From: Ancylostoma caninum
Taxonomy: Eukaryota > Nematoda > Chromadorea > Rhabditida > Ancylostomatidae
Assembly: GCA_037903475.1 (NCBI GenBank)
Contig: JBAJFG010000231.1
Location: 757,501 to 821,500, forward strand
Length of the DNA: 64,000 nucleotides
Reading direction: 5' to 3'
The position numbers and the translations under genes were made by a program. Shown here piece by piece: positions 24,401 through 35,419 of this stretch. The notes under the pieces were generated by a model. That model did not search any database. It worked only from the letters and a program-made list of their open reading frames with translations, and was not told the DNA's origin. Every line of letters starts with the position of its first letter. Position 1 is the stretch's first letter.

Positions 24401-27103
24401 TATGATATATAGTATACAGTAGCATACAGACTCTTAGTAATATATCAAAAATCACATCCCAACAACAACGTTCCTTACTTCAAATTTTTGAGATGAGCTC
24501 AATTATGAAAAGGAGGAGAAAGTGAAAAATAGCATGCTTTTGTCCTCAAAGCTCTTTTATCTCCTCAGCTTTCTAAATGAGGAAACCAAAACCATTGACC
24601 TCCATTCAAAAGCAAACTTTGTGAGAAATATCAGTTCAAAATTCGTATAGCAAAACCTTGGGCGCGAATGAGGAAGCCATTCGTTTCAAGAAATGACCAA
24701 TAAAGAAGTAGGTGGGTAGTGAAAGGGAACTCACCGCACGCAAGTGAACCCAGTCAGCGAATTCAATTTCACCGGCGGGTTGTCCACTCTACGCGTTGTC
24801 CTCGATGTTGTCACTTCAGTCGTAGTTGTAGTCTACAGCAAAAAAAATCAGTCATTTTCGATGGTACCTAACTGCAGAACTAATACCTTTTTAGCGGATT
24901 GGGTGGATGTTTCAGCGGTGACGTCATCTTCGTGGTGAGTAACGCGGCCTTTTGTGAGCTAAAAATGGCGGCCTTTCCTGGCGACAAAAGAATATCGGTC
25001 AAGATAAGAAAAGAAACATGGGATGAATGAAAAAGAAAATTGGGAGAAATGAAAAGAAATGACTCACAACAACATAGTCGTATTCAATACTCTCCACAGC
25101 TGTAAGGAAAGAATCCATCTCGCTAGCCGCTGTTTCGAGATCATCACCGCAGGCCACCTGGAAAACGAAGCGTTATTGAAGGGCTCGAAAATAATCGATA
25201 TATTGATCAGTTGTGGCTGGCATTCCTACCTTTTTCATGACAGTGAACGCAGCGACTTCATCGCCGCCAATTGCTTCAACTGTTCGAATCGTGCGTGAAT
25301 AGTTGTACGATAAAACCTAAACTCTCATCTCAACTATGGACGGAACCAATCAATAAATCGATAAATTGCGAACCTTCAACTCGCTGACGTCAACTTTCAG
25401 CGCTTCAGCCACGTCAAAAGCAGCATCCAGGCGATCCTCGACCTTAAATGCATGTTCATACATACTTTCTATGATATATGTAGATGTTTTGTCCATTTTA
25501 TTATTGGTGAAATAGTTTTTTTTGTTTTATTTTAATGTTATTTTCAGTATTACATGAAAAGGAAGTCGATAAATCAATAAGTAGTCAATAGTACCGGTCC
25601 GTCCTCTTCATAGAGGGCTTCCACCCAGTAAGTGTCCTCACTTCCGCATGGATTACGATTATCCTCCTTGACGAGGAGCTCCAGAACCGACTGCGTTTTC
25701 GTTGACGTGGAGATCTGGAGGAAATCAGCAAGATAAACAACAATCATATTACTGCATACCAAAAACTTAACAGTTTATGCAGAAATGTCATGTAGAAAAA
25801 TATAAAAAAAGAAAGAAATCTGGTAGAGTTTGCAAAGATTATAAATGAAAAGAAAGAGCCGTAAAGTAACACGAAAATGCGCAAGATATCACATAAAAAA
25901 CTGAAATCTTAGATCGAGCGTCAGAAAATGCAGAAAGAAAAAACTCAAAAAGAAGAGTTTATAATGCAATTACTGGAACCAGATTTTCTGGAATGTTTTG
26001 GCGTGATATTCCGCACTCTCCAAGGGCGAAAAAATAACATTTTTAGAATATTTTCGGGGCGAAAACCCTCCTTTAGACAAATTCACAAACTATTAGGAGG
26101 TGCATTTTGTATTGACAACGAAGGTCAACCGTTATAGCACTGCAAGTAATTGGTTCCGCGCCGCATCACTCCTTATCCCGCGCGCGTCAACTCAAAAGAA
26201 CAAAGTTCAGGCTATCGCGTATCAACGAAGGCTACGTTGTTGCCGCTGCCCTTCCTCCGCCACCTTGTCAAGGTTCCAAGATTTAACAATAAATTACGAT
26301 TTTGGGCCGAGATACATCATCGAAATTGCCCAGGGTAAGCGTGTTAACTATGGGTAAATTGGTGTGATGTTGACACGTCACCCGGGCTAATCCCAATAGT
26401 GCATGCGGCTTCTGAGTTCTAAGAAATGCTAGTGGGTTTTTGATTAACGCTTTCTAGACGTAAAGCAGCCGCAACTGGAAACTTTTCGAATTTTTTTTTG
26501 GAACTATCCTTTATTCAGTAAAAAAATAACAACAATTACAATCTGGAAAAAATAAGGATATGATAAACAGTAAAAAAATCAACAAAAATCTGTTAGATCT
26601 GAGCCAAGAAAAGAATAGATAACTTTCTACGAATTTTGTTTTTAGAAGCCGTTTTGTGACCTCAAGCAATTTCAAAAAGTTTTCACAAGTTATTGAATTA
26701 AGTAATTTAACTACAAAAAAATAGAAGAGGAAATTCAATTCAAAAAATTACGAAAAATACGGAGGTGAGACTTACCTTTACCGTATGCGTGCCCACATCC
26801 TCCTTACCAGGGATGCCCTGCAGCTTTCCGTCCCTGGCGATAAGCCATCGCGGCAGACTTCCGCCGGTTGCACCAGTGGCGACAGTCTGAACTTGTACAA
26901 ATACAAGTGCAAACTTGTGAAAACACGCTCATAAACTGGTGCTCAAATGCCGCGGGCCTTATCTGGCCCGGCCGACAACTGATCAAATAAACACGGACGC
27001 GGACCTTTTGTGATAGCGGCTTTTGATAGACTTGGCCCACATAGACGAGCTCTCGCGACGCTGCAGCCACCACGAACACTGGCAGCACTAGCAGCAGCCA
27101 CAT
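18383..27103 (-). CDS. dgn-1: Dystroglycan orthologue (15 coding exons)
   Basis: Transmembrane adhesion protein linking extracellular matrix to dystrophin. Coding exons, 5' to 3' on the minus strand: 27103-27005 (end uncertain, perhaps 26993), 26886-26776, 25714-25595, 25442-25374, 25316-25230, 25157-25068, 24958-24887, 24832-24735, 20925-20823, 20612-20514, 20449-20213, 19118-18963, 18897-18751, 18692-18567, 18496-18383. All phases agree. About 575 residues: signal peptide (MWLLLVLPVFVVAAAS), cadherin-like segment with LPRWLIARDGKLQGIP (43-58), Thr-rich linker (217-231), second cadherin-like segment (250-316), S72-type domain with N-glycosylation sites at about 375, 379 and 389 and the WSNNTVP signature, Cys 397/442, membrane helix (about 464-488), basic stop, cytoplasmic KGMPVVF and NPLYKPPPP blocks, C-terminal PPTYVPP. 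Length is close to nematode dystroglycans; the long mucin domain of vertebrates is absent. The symbol follows the C. elegans gene by inference. Confidence 0.92.
18751..18897 (-). CDS. dgn-1: Dystroglycan transmembrane exon
   Basis: 49 codons. A short extracellular stalk (EPVSTAPTMEAADQAAF) leads into a helix of about 25 hydrophobic residues (PWTVFFGILILLALLAIL...), then a basic stop-transfer RKNKKK. Borders are TTTTGCAG and GTATTT. The basic juxtamembrane run matches the RKKRKGK region of vertebrate beta-dystroglycan, which binds ERM proteins and carries a nuclear localisation signal in vertebrates. Confidence 0.9.
19370..19555. promoter_or_regulatory. CpG-rich island in dystroglycan intron
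   Basis: About 185 bp dense in CG dinucleotides (ACACGCGTGCGTCGACG, GGCGCGCGTTTCGCGG, CCGCGCGACAGCGCACCGCG) in an AT-rich intron between the exons at 20213 and 19118. It has no splice-bounded frame. A smaller CG-rich patch follows at 19688-19715. It could be an enhancer, an internal promoter, or a remnant of a GC-rich repeat. Confidence 0.3.
20213..20449 (-). CDS. dgn-1: Dystroglycan S72-type domain exon
   Basis: 79 codons forming the core of the membrane-proximal domain that in vertebrates is cut into alpha and beta subunits. The block TVRNITGNATKSLVTWSNNT aligns by eye with the vertebrate segment ending GS-x-V-V-x-W-T-N-N-T. The Gly-Ser cleavage pair is replaced by Lys-Ser (about residues 382-383). 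Three N-glycosylation sequons lie in this exon. Codon usage is GC-rich compared with the flanking introns. Confidence 0.88.
21510..21665. promoter_or_regulatory. GC-rich island in dystroglycan intron 8
   Basis: GC-rich block within the 3.8-kb intron, with a duplicated TTGGCAGCA, an E-box CAGCTG (21635-21640), the palindrome GGCCGGCC and CCGGTCACCGGGG. No splice-bounded frame is visible in it. It may be a regulatory element; it could also be part of an unrecognised repeat. Confidence 0.3.
22280..23090. repeat. Cluster of TTACCCAGGGTAA-family repeats in dystroglycan intron 8
   Basis: Several diverged copies of a short palindromic repeat: about 22297-22420 (GAGATTAACCAGG ... GTTTACCCTGGGTAAC), about 22715-22880, and about 22955-23080 (AAGATTACCCAAGGTAAACGT ... 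TTTATTTTGGGTAAACTCATTGAT). The outer ends resemble GGCATGCATCAT. Between the first two, 22500-22690 resembles the hAT-like family seen at 49612 (GTAACCCC...CGTCCGCCAT). Confidence 0.65.
23320..23705. promoter_or_regulatory. CpG-rich island in dystroglycan intron 8
   Basis: About 385 bp of CG-rich sequence, open in one plus-strand frame by virtue of its composition but without splice sites or a domain. It contains repeated GTCATGTCG and GCGGCGTCCGCCATGACA. It is possibly an internal regulatory element or GC-rich repeat. Confidence 0.25.
23790..23830. repeat. Solo mariner-like terminal repeat
   Basis: TTAGGTTGATCCGAAAGTC followed by TTGCACC, preceded by TTA, resembles the first bases of mariner terminal repeats (TTAGGTTG...). 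No matching inverted end was found in the window, so it is a truncated copy or a chance match. Confidence 0.4.
26330..26415. repeat. TTACCCAGGGTAA-family repeat in dystroglycan intron 2
   Basis: CATCATCGAAATTGCCCAGGGTAAGCG begins the copy and CACCCGGGCTAATCCCAATAGTGCATGC ends it, an imperfect palindrome related to the copies at 32541-32654 and 39.6-40.0 kb. Confidence 0.6.
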
Positions 27104-27104
27104 G

Positions 27105-27114
27105 TCCTGAAATT
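27105..27114 (-). promoter_or_regulatory. Probable SL trans-splice acceptor of dystroglycan
   Basis: On the minus strand AATTTCAG is followed by GAC and then the start codon. An acceptor three bases before ATG with no upstream coding exon is typical of a nematode spliced-leader site and supports the chosen start. Confidence 0.6.
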
Positions 27115-27311
27115 GTGCTGTGATCGTCTTGAAACACTATGTGAGAAGAATTCCGACGCAATAAAGGGGTGCGATGACATTTAAAAGACCGCGACACGAA
27201 GAAGGCCGTAAGCTAGAAGACGAGATTTCCAAAGGAGAGACCAAAACAGAACGAAGATTTGCAGAATTTTAGCCAAGAAGCGCAATAAAAGCTCTCAATG
27301 GAAAATTTATG

Positions 27312-27567
27312 ATCTGATAGCTCAGAGAGAGCCGGTGAAGCGACTTTGTCTGTAATTACGACCACACTGGTTCCATCGATAGGAGGAGGCCAAAAAATGC
27401 CTGTGGAAAGAGATTTTGCTAAACGACAGTAAGGAAACATAAAAATGGAATGAATCACACCATATACATATCACAAAAATGTAAAAACTCGATCAGTTGT
27501 CCAACACAGTGAAGAGGTCGTAATTGCAGACACAGTCACACCACCGGCCGTCTCTCAGCTACCACAC
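27312..27567. mobile_element. Terminal-inverted-repeat element, family 2, copy 2
   Basis: Same family as 17145-17404: TAGCTCAGAGAGAGCCGGTGAAG at the left, GGTTCCATCGATAGG, AGATTTTGCTAAACGACAG, GAGGTCGTAATTGCAG, and GGCCGTCTCTCAGCTA at the right. It lies about 200 bp upstream of the dystroglycan start codon. Confidence 0.75.
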
Positions 27568-27569
27568 TG

Positions 27570-29228
27570 TCGCTGTACACCCGCTTTTCGTCGCAAAAGT
27601 CGTGAAGGTGGAATAGTAGACGTAATTAGAGCGAATATTGCGTAGATTTTTCATGAAATCGATTCTAAAAACAGGACTTACCTTGGCTATTGAAGGAATT
27701 GTACGGTTTACTGGCTAACTGCTTAAATGCATATGTTACGGAGATCACATCTCTGGCACACAGGATGAATTTTGCACAACTCCCGCGGAGTGTCTTACCG
27801 TAATTAAACCGTGAAATAAAACGCAGGAGCGGTTGTAATGCACCGCGAGCGCTTGAATCGACGCGAGAATCCTCATAGGTATGGTTTTGGCCAACTTTTG
27901 CGAATGAAACGGACATGTGATTAATTTGATAGACGATCAAAACCAAATCCATAAGCATTTTTACGTCGAGCCTGGCCCTTATGTTGTTATTATTTAAGGG
28001 TGCGCATTATATTACACGCCTTAATTACTGTAAGACGGTCTGCCGGAGTTATGCAGAATTTATCTTGTCTCTAGCGTTGCGCTGCTTTGGTTTGCACATT
28101 TGCTTTTGGTAGTAGGTGTCCTTTTTCACTAGTAAAACTGTATAACAATATCTTCTCAGAGAAAAGCAAAAGGAACTACCAGTACTGATCTATCACTACA
28201 GAAAATTTCCTTCCTTAATGAAGCTTCCTCCGCCAGCAAAAAAAGAGAAAAAGAAGAACTTATTTGAAGAATTTGACGATATTCACAACGACATGAGATA
28301 AGAAAACCTGACAGTAACCGTCAATAAAATGGCAGCAAGTTGGCAACATGTGAGTGCGATTAGCGACAGATTGGCCATATAAGGACAATGGCAGACGAGC
28401 GCGGCGGAGGGTGAGGAGGCGCCCGTGGGTTGACCCGTCGCCTTATGTGCGGGGGCCATACCGAAAGAGACGTGCATGACTAAGCGAAACAGGTGGTCGT
28501 CGGCCTAAACCAAAAAGACCCTGAATCAGGCAGTCCTCAGTCAAAGTGGCAATATGGCACGGCCATTTTGCTTGCTATTCGCTTGACTGAATTACCATCC
28601 GAAACAGTATGGCCCCGCCCTTTTTGGAATAGTTCCATAAGAAAAGAAGTGGCTCCTTGCAGAGAAGGTGCAGAAAAACATGTACTTGAGCAACATGCGA
28701 TGTTTTCACACGACAGATTAAAAGGACGCTGTTGGGAAGCTAGAAGAATACGGTAGTGAAGCAGTGTGACCATCTCACAGAAAGACCCCAACTGGTAAGC
28801 TGATCGACAAACACCACAAACACGCGGCTCAATAGCATCCGGTAGTCCTCGTCAACACATGGACAGATTTTTAATGGAATTTTAGGCCTGTGTAGGAAAA
28901 AGTGCTGCTCGTTCCTTTTCCTGCACACTGCTAAGAATGGAAATGTTGTCCTTAATGCTATTCCGGAGGTCTACCGCGATTGTTCCGCCCATATATAGCA
29001 GGAGGAAGACGAGATTCTTAGATTTCAAGGTATTATGACTTCTACTAGATCTGAGACTTGCCTCAGATTTTTTACAAATCAATAAAAAATTTCGGAACAA
29101 GGAGTCAAAAAGGGTAACTGGTTCTTTCGAAAAAGGCGAAACAAAGAAGGGAAGGGATGGCGAAAATAAAGCAGCCCTCTCCAGTTAGCCACTCCAGGAA
29201 AAGTAGTCACCTTTTATTAAAAAAATCT
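27570..29228. other. Intergenic upstream of dystroglycan
   Basis: No supported gene. A minus-strand frame (27665-27958) ends at a GTAAGT-like donor at about 27682 and could be an untranslated exon, but nothing confirms it. A GC-rich patch (GAGCGCGGCGGAGGGTGAGG, about 28397-28416) lies about 1.3 kb upstream of the dystroglycan start. Confidence 0.3.
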
Positions 29229-29229
29229 A

Positions 29230-29627
29230 CTCAAGAATCCCAAAAACAAGTTAGCAGCCCAGCTTTGCCCAACAACTACTTGCAGACAACCTTTCAACTA
29301 GTAAATCGTTGTAGACAAGTTCGGCGTCATCATGCCATCCAGAAACAAGTTGTCAGCACCTTTTCACCGGACAACTCGTCGACAAGAAATGCCAAAACAA
29401 GTCGTGGGTAAGTTCTCCACGAAACGACTTGTCAATAACCTTTGGCCTAACAATTTGTTGACAAGGAAGAGCCGGAACAACTAATCGACAGGGTTTTGCA
29501 CAGACAACTTGTCGGCAAGAAATTCTGGAAACAAGTTGTCGACAAGCTCTGAGGCAAACATGTTTCAGATACGGTTAGAAACTTGCTCGCCAAATGCTTA
29601 TCAGCAAGTTGTTTTTGGGGTTTTATG
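29230..29627 (+). mobile_element. TTGTCGACAA-family MITE, copy 1
   Basis: The element begins CTCAAGAATCCCAAAAACAAG after TA and ends near TTTTTGGGGTTTTATG before TA. The interior repeats degenerate copies of the palindrome CAAGTTGTCGACAACTTG and shares GGCGTCATCATGCCA and TCGCCAAATGCTT with the other two copies. Confidence 0.7.
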
Positions 29628-31024
29628 TAGTTTCATGGCTATTTCATGCTATCGCTGATTCCCTATTTGGATAGATAACTGAGAAAATACCATCTTTTTT
29701 TATCCGAGTGTTTTTTACGGAGTCTGTGAATCCATTACATGAGTTCATTGTTTCAAATTGAAGTCGACTCCTTTGCAATTTATTTCTCGCTAAATTTTCA
29801 AAATACCCACTACGAACCTCTCGTAAAGGCCGAATATGGCGCTCGTCGCGGCTCATCCGAAAAGTGCAACGTCATCAATGGACTCCTCCGATGCAATCGA
29901 ATAAGGTAGCCCATACACACAAACACCTTCTAGAGCGTTCCACGAAAGGCGAAGGACATCAGTAGACAACAAAGGGAACTTGGAACTAGACAAATTGTGG
30001 TAGAAAAGAGCCATAGGGATAAATTCATGAGTATAATTTTTGAAGAAAAAATTCGTTCCCAATGGCATAATTGGCGCAGGAAACGAAGGCGCACAAAAAA
30101 TCCCATCCAGCACACTGCATTTAACCTCTGGATGAGATTCGTTTTCAAGGGTGCAATCAGCAATTGAGACGTTTTCCTCCTGGTGAGGGTAATTTTCCGT
30201 TTCGGAGAAAAGGACGTGGTTTTTCCATCGAGAAAAACTAGTCAGTGCATGGGAACACTTCTGCGGTCGAGAATGCTGAGTCGGGGGCAAAGCAGTGAAA
30301 GAAAACTACTTATGCAAAGACTTGCGGAAAGGAGGACTTTCGAATGGATTCAGAGGTGTTAGTGAGGGGGGTTTTTGAGGGAGGGGGCGGGGGGGGGGTG
30401 AGTGAAGTCGTTAGTTTGGTTGGAGATTGAGTGACGACGACCCTGCTAACGATAAGAACCAAAAATTCACGGTGTTCACGATGTAATATTCATTCAGGGA
30501 TTGGTTCCCTCCGGAACATTATGCTCAAATGTTAACGAGCCCAAGATTACTTAAAGACAGAAAAGCTTTTGAAACCCGCCAGCCTGTTCCTGACCAGATG
30601 AAACAATGTCATGGGCCAGAGAGACACATGGAAACTAACCGAATCGCCTCCCCCCCCCCATCTCACCCTCACCCCCTCAGCAATAAAAAAATAACCGGAA
30701 GGGTTATATCGTTTCTGCCAACGTGATGCATGAGATATTTCTATGACGCTGTTTTAATTCCTATCTCTTCGTAAATATAATGTGTGCACCAAAAAGCTGT
30801 TATTAAATACCTAGAATATCAGTAAAGATGGGAAGATAGAAAATTTTTTGAAAAAATCAATAAAAATACCACGGAAGATTCTTTACATTTCAGGAATGAA
30901 GAAGCAAGTGGTAAATCCGGGAACAAGGAGAGGACCAAAGCAGTAGAAACGACAAGAACTTATGTTTCTACGGGAAAAATTAGGTACTAAATTATCATAC
31001 ATTAAGGGGATCTGTAGAATGAGC
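29628..31024. other. Intergenic, no supported gene
   Basis: The longest frame (29853-30290, minus) has no domain and no splice context. G/C homopolymers occur near 30390-30400 and 30650-30658. Nothing else can be supported. Confidence 0.4.
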
Positions 31025-31308
31025 GTACAATAGATGTCGAATAGGGCGCGTTTTTTGCGGCTTCGAGGAGCACGCGACGCGACCGCACTGCTCGCGCTGA
31101 AGCTCTCTCTGGGTCAATAAACCATAGGGTTTTCTTGTTAGCTAGTTAGTTTTTTTTTTTTGAGAGTTAAAATTAAACATGATGAAAACGTATCAAGAAA
31201 ACCCTGATCTGGTACTACCTACTGCGCCGATTCCAGTGCGAAGCGGCTGTGCCGCGTGCTTCTTGAATCCGCGAAAAACGCACCGCCATCGATGCACACT
31301 GTACAAAC
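31025..31308. mobile_element. Terminal-inverted-repeat element, family 3, copy 1
   Basis: Inverted ends of about 60 bp: GGGCGCGTTTTTTGCGG, TCGAGGAGCACGCG and CCGCACTG on the left match the complement of CAGTGCGAAGCGGC, CCGCGTGCTTCTTGAATCCG and CGAAAAACGC on the right. The outer GTACA and ATCGA blocks also match in inverted form. The AT-rich core (about 31125-31200) has no coding capacity. A second copy is at 57330-57600. Confidence 0.75.
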
Positions 31309-31769
31309 GGTAATTCTTCAAATACGTAGCACCCAAATTTAAGCTTCCACAAAATTATCATGTTAATTGTGGCAGTTTTTTAGTTCTTGAGTTAATAGTT
31401 ACTTATGATATCTGTACAATATAAGCAGCAATCAAAACGCTAGCTAAATTCTAAAGAATACTTCTGATAATCTCCCCTTAACCAAAGGACGTATTAAGTA
31501 CTAAATAAGTATAATACAAGTATAATAAATACAGTATAAGATAAAATAAGTAAAATAAAGAATACAAAAATCAGTAGAAAATAAATAGAGAGCAAGGTTC
31601 CCCGGTCTCACAACATGCAACACATGCAAACCTACACGAACCTGCTGGAAAACGAGCACTTTCAGAGTGCATCGGTTGTAATCGCCTGTAATCTACTCCT
31701 ATCAACCCAATGCACTTGTTTTGGAGAGGTAAACACTGCTCTTCCGCCAATAATAACAACGCCCCTGCC

Positions 31770-31796
31770 CCCCCCCCCACACACACACACACACCC
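31770..31796. repeat. Poly-C plus (CA)n microsatellite
   Basis: CCCCCCCCC followed by nine CA repeats. Confidence 0.85.
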
Positions 31797-32540
31797 CTGA
31801 ACAACAAGAAATGTCCACAAATGGCGATGACCGCGGGAAAAAGGACAACAAGCCGCTTGGCACGGCTCCCATAATTGAAGCACAATAACTGTGGAAAAAA
31901 GGGAAGCCACTGTGGGAATGTGGTTGGGAACAATGACACAGGAGGACATTCAAACGCGGACACGGGACTGGAAGCGTCCTTTGCTTGATTGCGGAACCAC
32001 AAACTAAGCAGTAGTATGAACGTGTCGGGTTCAACGCCACGAATTCGACGCTTTCACATAACTCCGCATAGTGATTAGCCGGATTAAAGCACTATACGCC
32101 GAACCAGTTCGAAGCCAACCGACGGGGGTCATGAGCGTGTGAATTTCAATCAGTTCCTCGCCATCATCACACCCGTATCTTTACAGAACAACTATGGGGC
32201 CAGAATTCCTAGGCATAGCTCAGAGAATAGAGACCATCTTCAAAATTCTAATAGAAGATAAGTTAAGAAAACCTTAGTGAAGGTAGAAATACTGCAGAAA
32301 ACTGTATTTGAAACCAAACAAAACCAGAATACTGGCAACAGCACCTGCAGTTACATTTACTGCAGTAACGTCCACTACAGTGTAACATTCTGATGCAAAT
32401 TAGCAGTCGAGAAAAGATTGTGAGAAATGAGTGAGGAGAAGAAAACGAGAAAAAACTGGGAGCAAGAGAAATTCTACTCCTTTAGCTCGCTAATTCTTTC
32501 TGCAGAAAAGCGACTCTGTTTTGCGGAACTCAACCAGGGC

Positions 32541-32654
32541 TGGCATGCATCATTAACATTACCAGGGTAAACGTATTAACCCCTCCATATTACTGGGGCA
32601 AACAAACATTGGGCCATTAACGCTTACCCTGGGTAATCTCAATGATGCATGCCA
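32541..32654. mobile_element. Short palindromic MITE, TTACCCAGGGTAA family (best copy)
   Basis: TGGCATGCATCATT at the left and AATGATGCATGCCA at the right are perfect inverted repeats. Inside them are ATTACCAGGGTAAACGT and ACGCTTACCCTGGGTAAT. At 114 bp it is almost all stem. This copy defines the ends of the family. Confidence 0.8.
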
Positions 32655-33039
32655 GATCAGTACAGTCACAAATTCTCTCTTAACACGAACACATACTGGG
32701 TTGACCTTTGAATTATTTGCTTTGTACTTTCTCAAGGTCTGGGCACAGGAGGTCAGGGACGTGTGCAGTAGGGGTAGGTAGTGGGCGGGGCACCATTTTT
32801 TTCGTATCCCTCCTTAATCCATGCTTTATTAGCTAGAAAATAAAGGATTGGAAGATTCCTTGCTTATAATCATCCTGAAAGTTTCAACGTAAGTCGCTGA
32901 AACTAAAGTAACCCTAAGTTAGCTAGTTTACCGGCTCTAAAAGGGACCCACCTCTCCGGTACAGAGCGGCTACTATTTATAAGAAGTGGTCCCATAATTT
33001 GGTAAAAAAAAGGCGGAGAGGGTAAAATCGACGAAAATT

Positions 33040-33318
33040 TCAGAGAGAACTCTTATGTTGATGTGACAGTTTCCAAATTTTCTCTTCAAAAGGAAAGTAC
33101 TGCTCAGAAAAGGAATAATGTAAGGAAGCCATTCGAAAACTATAGCCCGACGCTCTCACTTCTCTGGAAGAATCCTTTTGTTCCTCTATTGGCATCTTCT
33201 CACACTCATTTTCGAAGCAGCAAAGGCCTTCAGCGACCTCTAACTCTAATCCTGAATAATCGCCGAAACTGCCACTGCCTGGACGACGAGAAACCTCCAA
33301 CACTGCCTCGTCCTTCAT
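33040..33318 (-). CDS. Isolated 92-codon ORF of unknown status
   Basis: An acidic, Glu/Ser-rich frame starting MKDEAVLEVSRRPGSG, with purine-first codons that look more coding-like than its neighbours. The opposite strand is open as well. I see no convincing splice sites, TATA box or polyadenylation signal, so it may be a chance frame. Confidence 0.2.
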   Translation of the reverse strand: MKDEAVLEVSRRPGSGSFGDYSGLELEVAEGLCCFENECEKMPIEEQKDSSREVRASGYSFRMASLHYSFSEQYFPFEEKIWKLSHQHKSSL

Positions 33319-34325
33319 ATTCGTTCGTTTCCCGAGTTGTAAATGCTGCTCATAAACTTCGCCACTGCCACACGGGTTCTATGACCATTTAAAGGTCGCC
33401 GAACACCAAATAAATTGAGTATCGATGGCTATTCGAGTGAATGTTACGGTATAATTGCAGTAATTTGCATTCTACGGACCGCAAATGCTCACATCCCCAC
33501 GACGCACAAAGGCCTGTCACTGTCACTAAGTGACACCGTATTCGTGGTATTTTAGGCATGAAATTAATCATTTGCGGCGGTCAACTGCAACTGGACCTGC
33601 CTAAGTGAGCAGGAATGACCCATCGGAACTCCAGTAAGTGCCTACAGCATACCGTAAGCCGCAAATTATGGGATACGGTGTGCGAGAAGAGTTGGTGCAT
33701 TCCAATGGCACAATAAGTGCTCCGTTCCATGAAAGGCCGTAAAAAGTCCACTTAGGAACAATAAATTCAATCATTGGGCCACAAAGGGAGTGAAAAACCC
33801 TTGTGGAATGAGGAGGGGCCTCCGAGGGGAATAAAGGCCGCCCAAGATCTAATTTAGTGCTGAGCCAGTTCGATAAAGCGAGCATAATGTCATTTACGGC
33901 AACTTTATTCGGACAATTCCTTCGATGCCGGGCAGATGTACTCAATGAGTACTATATCAATGCGCAAAATCACTTGGGTTATCCTTTTCGTTAAAATCGT
34001 CCGTGTCGACCTTCCACAACCCTTCTGGATTTCTGTGGAAGAACGTCCGGCTGCAGGGGAATGTAGGACCCCAGCTAGTTTCAAGGAAGAAAGATGCTGA
34101 AGTACTATGTAGTTAGAGCAGTAAGGCTGTACAGCTGACCTTACGTTGAAACATCCATTGACCCGGGCAACAAGGGTCCTTATGCGGGGGTTAAGTGTCC
34201 CTTCAGCCACTGATCTTTGCAAGAGAGGCACTAAACCCCCGAATTTAGAATAACCCGTCAAGTTCATCGCTTTGCTTCAAAAATTGGTTTGGAAAAAAGA
34301 GACGTTTCTGTCGGGCTTCCTAAAA

Positions 34326-34385
34326 TGGAGAGAGAGAAAGGAAGATAAAGAGAGAGCGAAGGAAAGGAAAAAAGAAAGAAAATGA
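34326..34385. repeat. GA-rich low-complexity tract
   Basis: About 60 bp of nearly pure purine sequence (GAGAGAGAAAGGAAG and similar). Confidence 0.8.
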
Positions 34386-34995
34386 ATAGTCGAGAAACGA
34401 AAATGGATGTAGAGGCGCGGGAAATGCTTTTTTAGAAGCAACATGAGCAAAATCTCTGCTCGCACAAAAAGGAAATAACCAGGCCGAAGGAAATAGATTT
34501 GGCAATTCCTGCAGGACATAGAAAATTGGCAGGAGGTTCGTAGCAGAAATTCGGTCGTCAGTTCCTAGTTTTCCCTAGCTTTCAGCTATTTCCAGTTGCA
34601 AACTGGTCAGTCCAAAGCAAATCCAGGCTAGAAAATCCACGCACTAAGTAAATACAGATGAATTCGAGCTCTCATTTCCTCAGAATCCAAGAAATCACGA
34701 AAATGAGCAAATAATTCGAGCAAATGAAGAAATGAATCAAAATGTACCATCATTCTTACAATTCTGAAGCAACTTTCTTCGAATGATGTAGTGGTGAAAC
34801 AAGGTGCTCTTATGAAGAAAAATCACTCGGAAACAAGAAAACTCTGCAAATAGCATCCACTACACTTAGAAGAATGAAAAGCGAATGATTTTACTACTTC
34901 AATCAACGATTTAGAAAACAATCTACAGGTCTTTGAGGATAAGAAAGCCCTGAAGCTCTTCTTTCCTTTCGTACAGCACTGCAATGATTTCCTAG

Positions 34996-35091
34996 GTTGG
35001 AACATTCGAATTTTCCATTTATTCAAAATCGAATTTCTTTTATTTCGAATGTCGAATATTTCGAATAAATGGAAAACTAGAACGTTCCAAC
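34996..35091. repeat. Palindromic hairpin element
   Basis: GTTGGAACATTCGAATTTTCC with CATTTATTC on the left pairs with GAATAAATG and GGAAAACTAGAACGTTCCAAC on the right. The loop is TTCGAA-rich. About 96 bp, probably a MITE that is mostly stem. Confidence 0.7.
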
Positions 35092-35419
35092 ATCCCAACC
35101 ACCTCTATAAACAGGGATTTCTTCTACAATTTCTGATCTTTTTGGGCAATTAATTCACTAACTATGTCAGTTTTTGCCCGGTCCTTTATGCATTGACATG
35201 TATTGCAAATAAATAGATGAATTTCTCTCTAACTAGGGCAACTAAACAGCTGTAGTATGACCCATTAATTTGTTAGAATATGAAGAAAATCTAGCCAGCA
35301 AAGAAGCACAAATAAACCAAATGAAGCACTGTTCAAGGACAGCTGACCGCGACGTCTTGAGGATAATCAGCATCTCCACCCGAATAACCAGGATCAATAA
35401 CCACAGAGCAAACAGTAAT

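Noticed and set aside
25231..25292. Dystroglycan exon 5 starting at GAACAG (25292)
   Set aside because: That acceptor gives the wrong phase. The TTTAG acceptor at 25317 keeps phase 0 and adds a coding-like VLSYNYSRTIRTVE.
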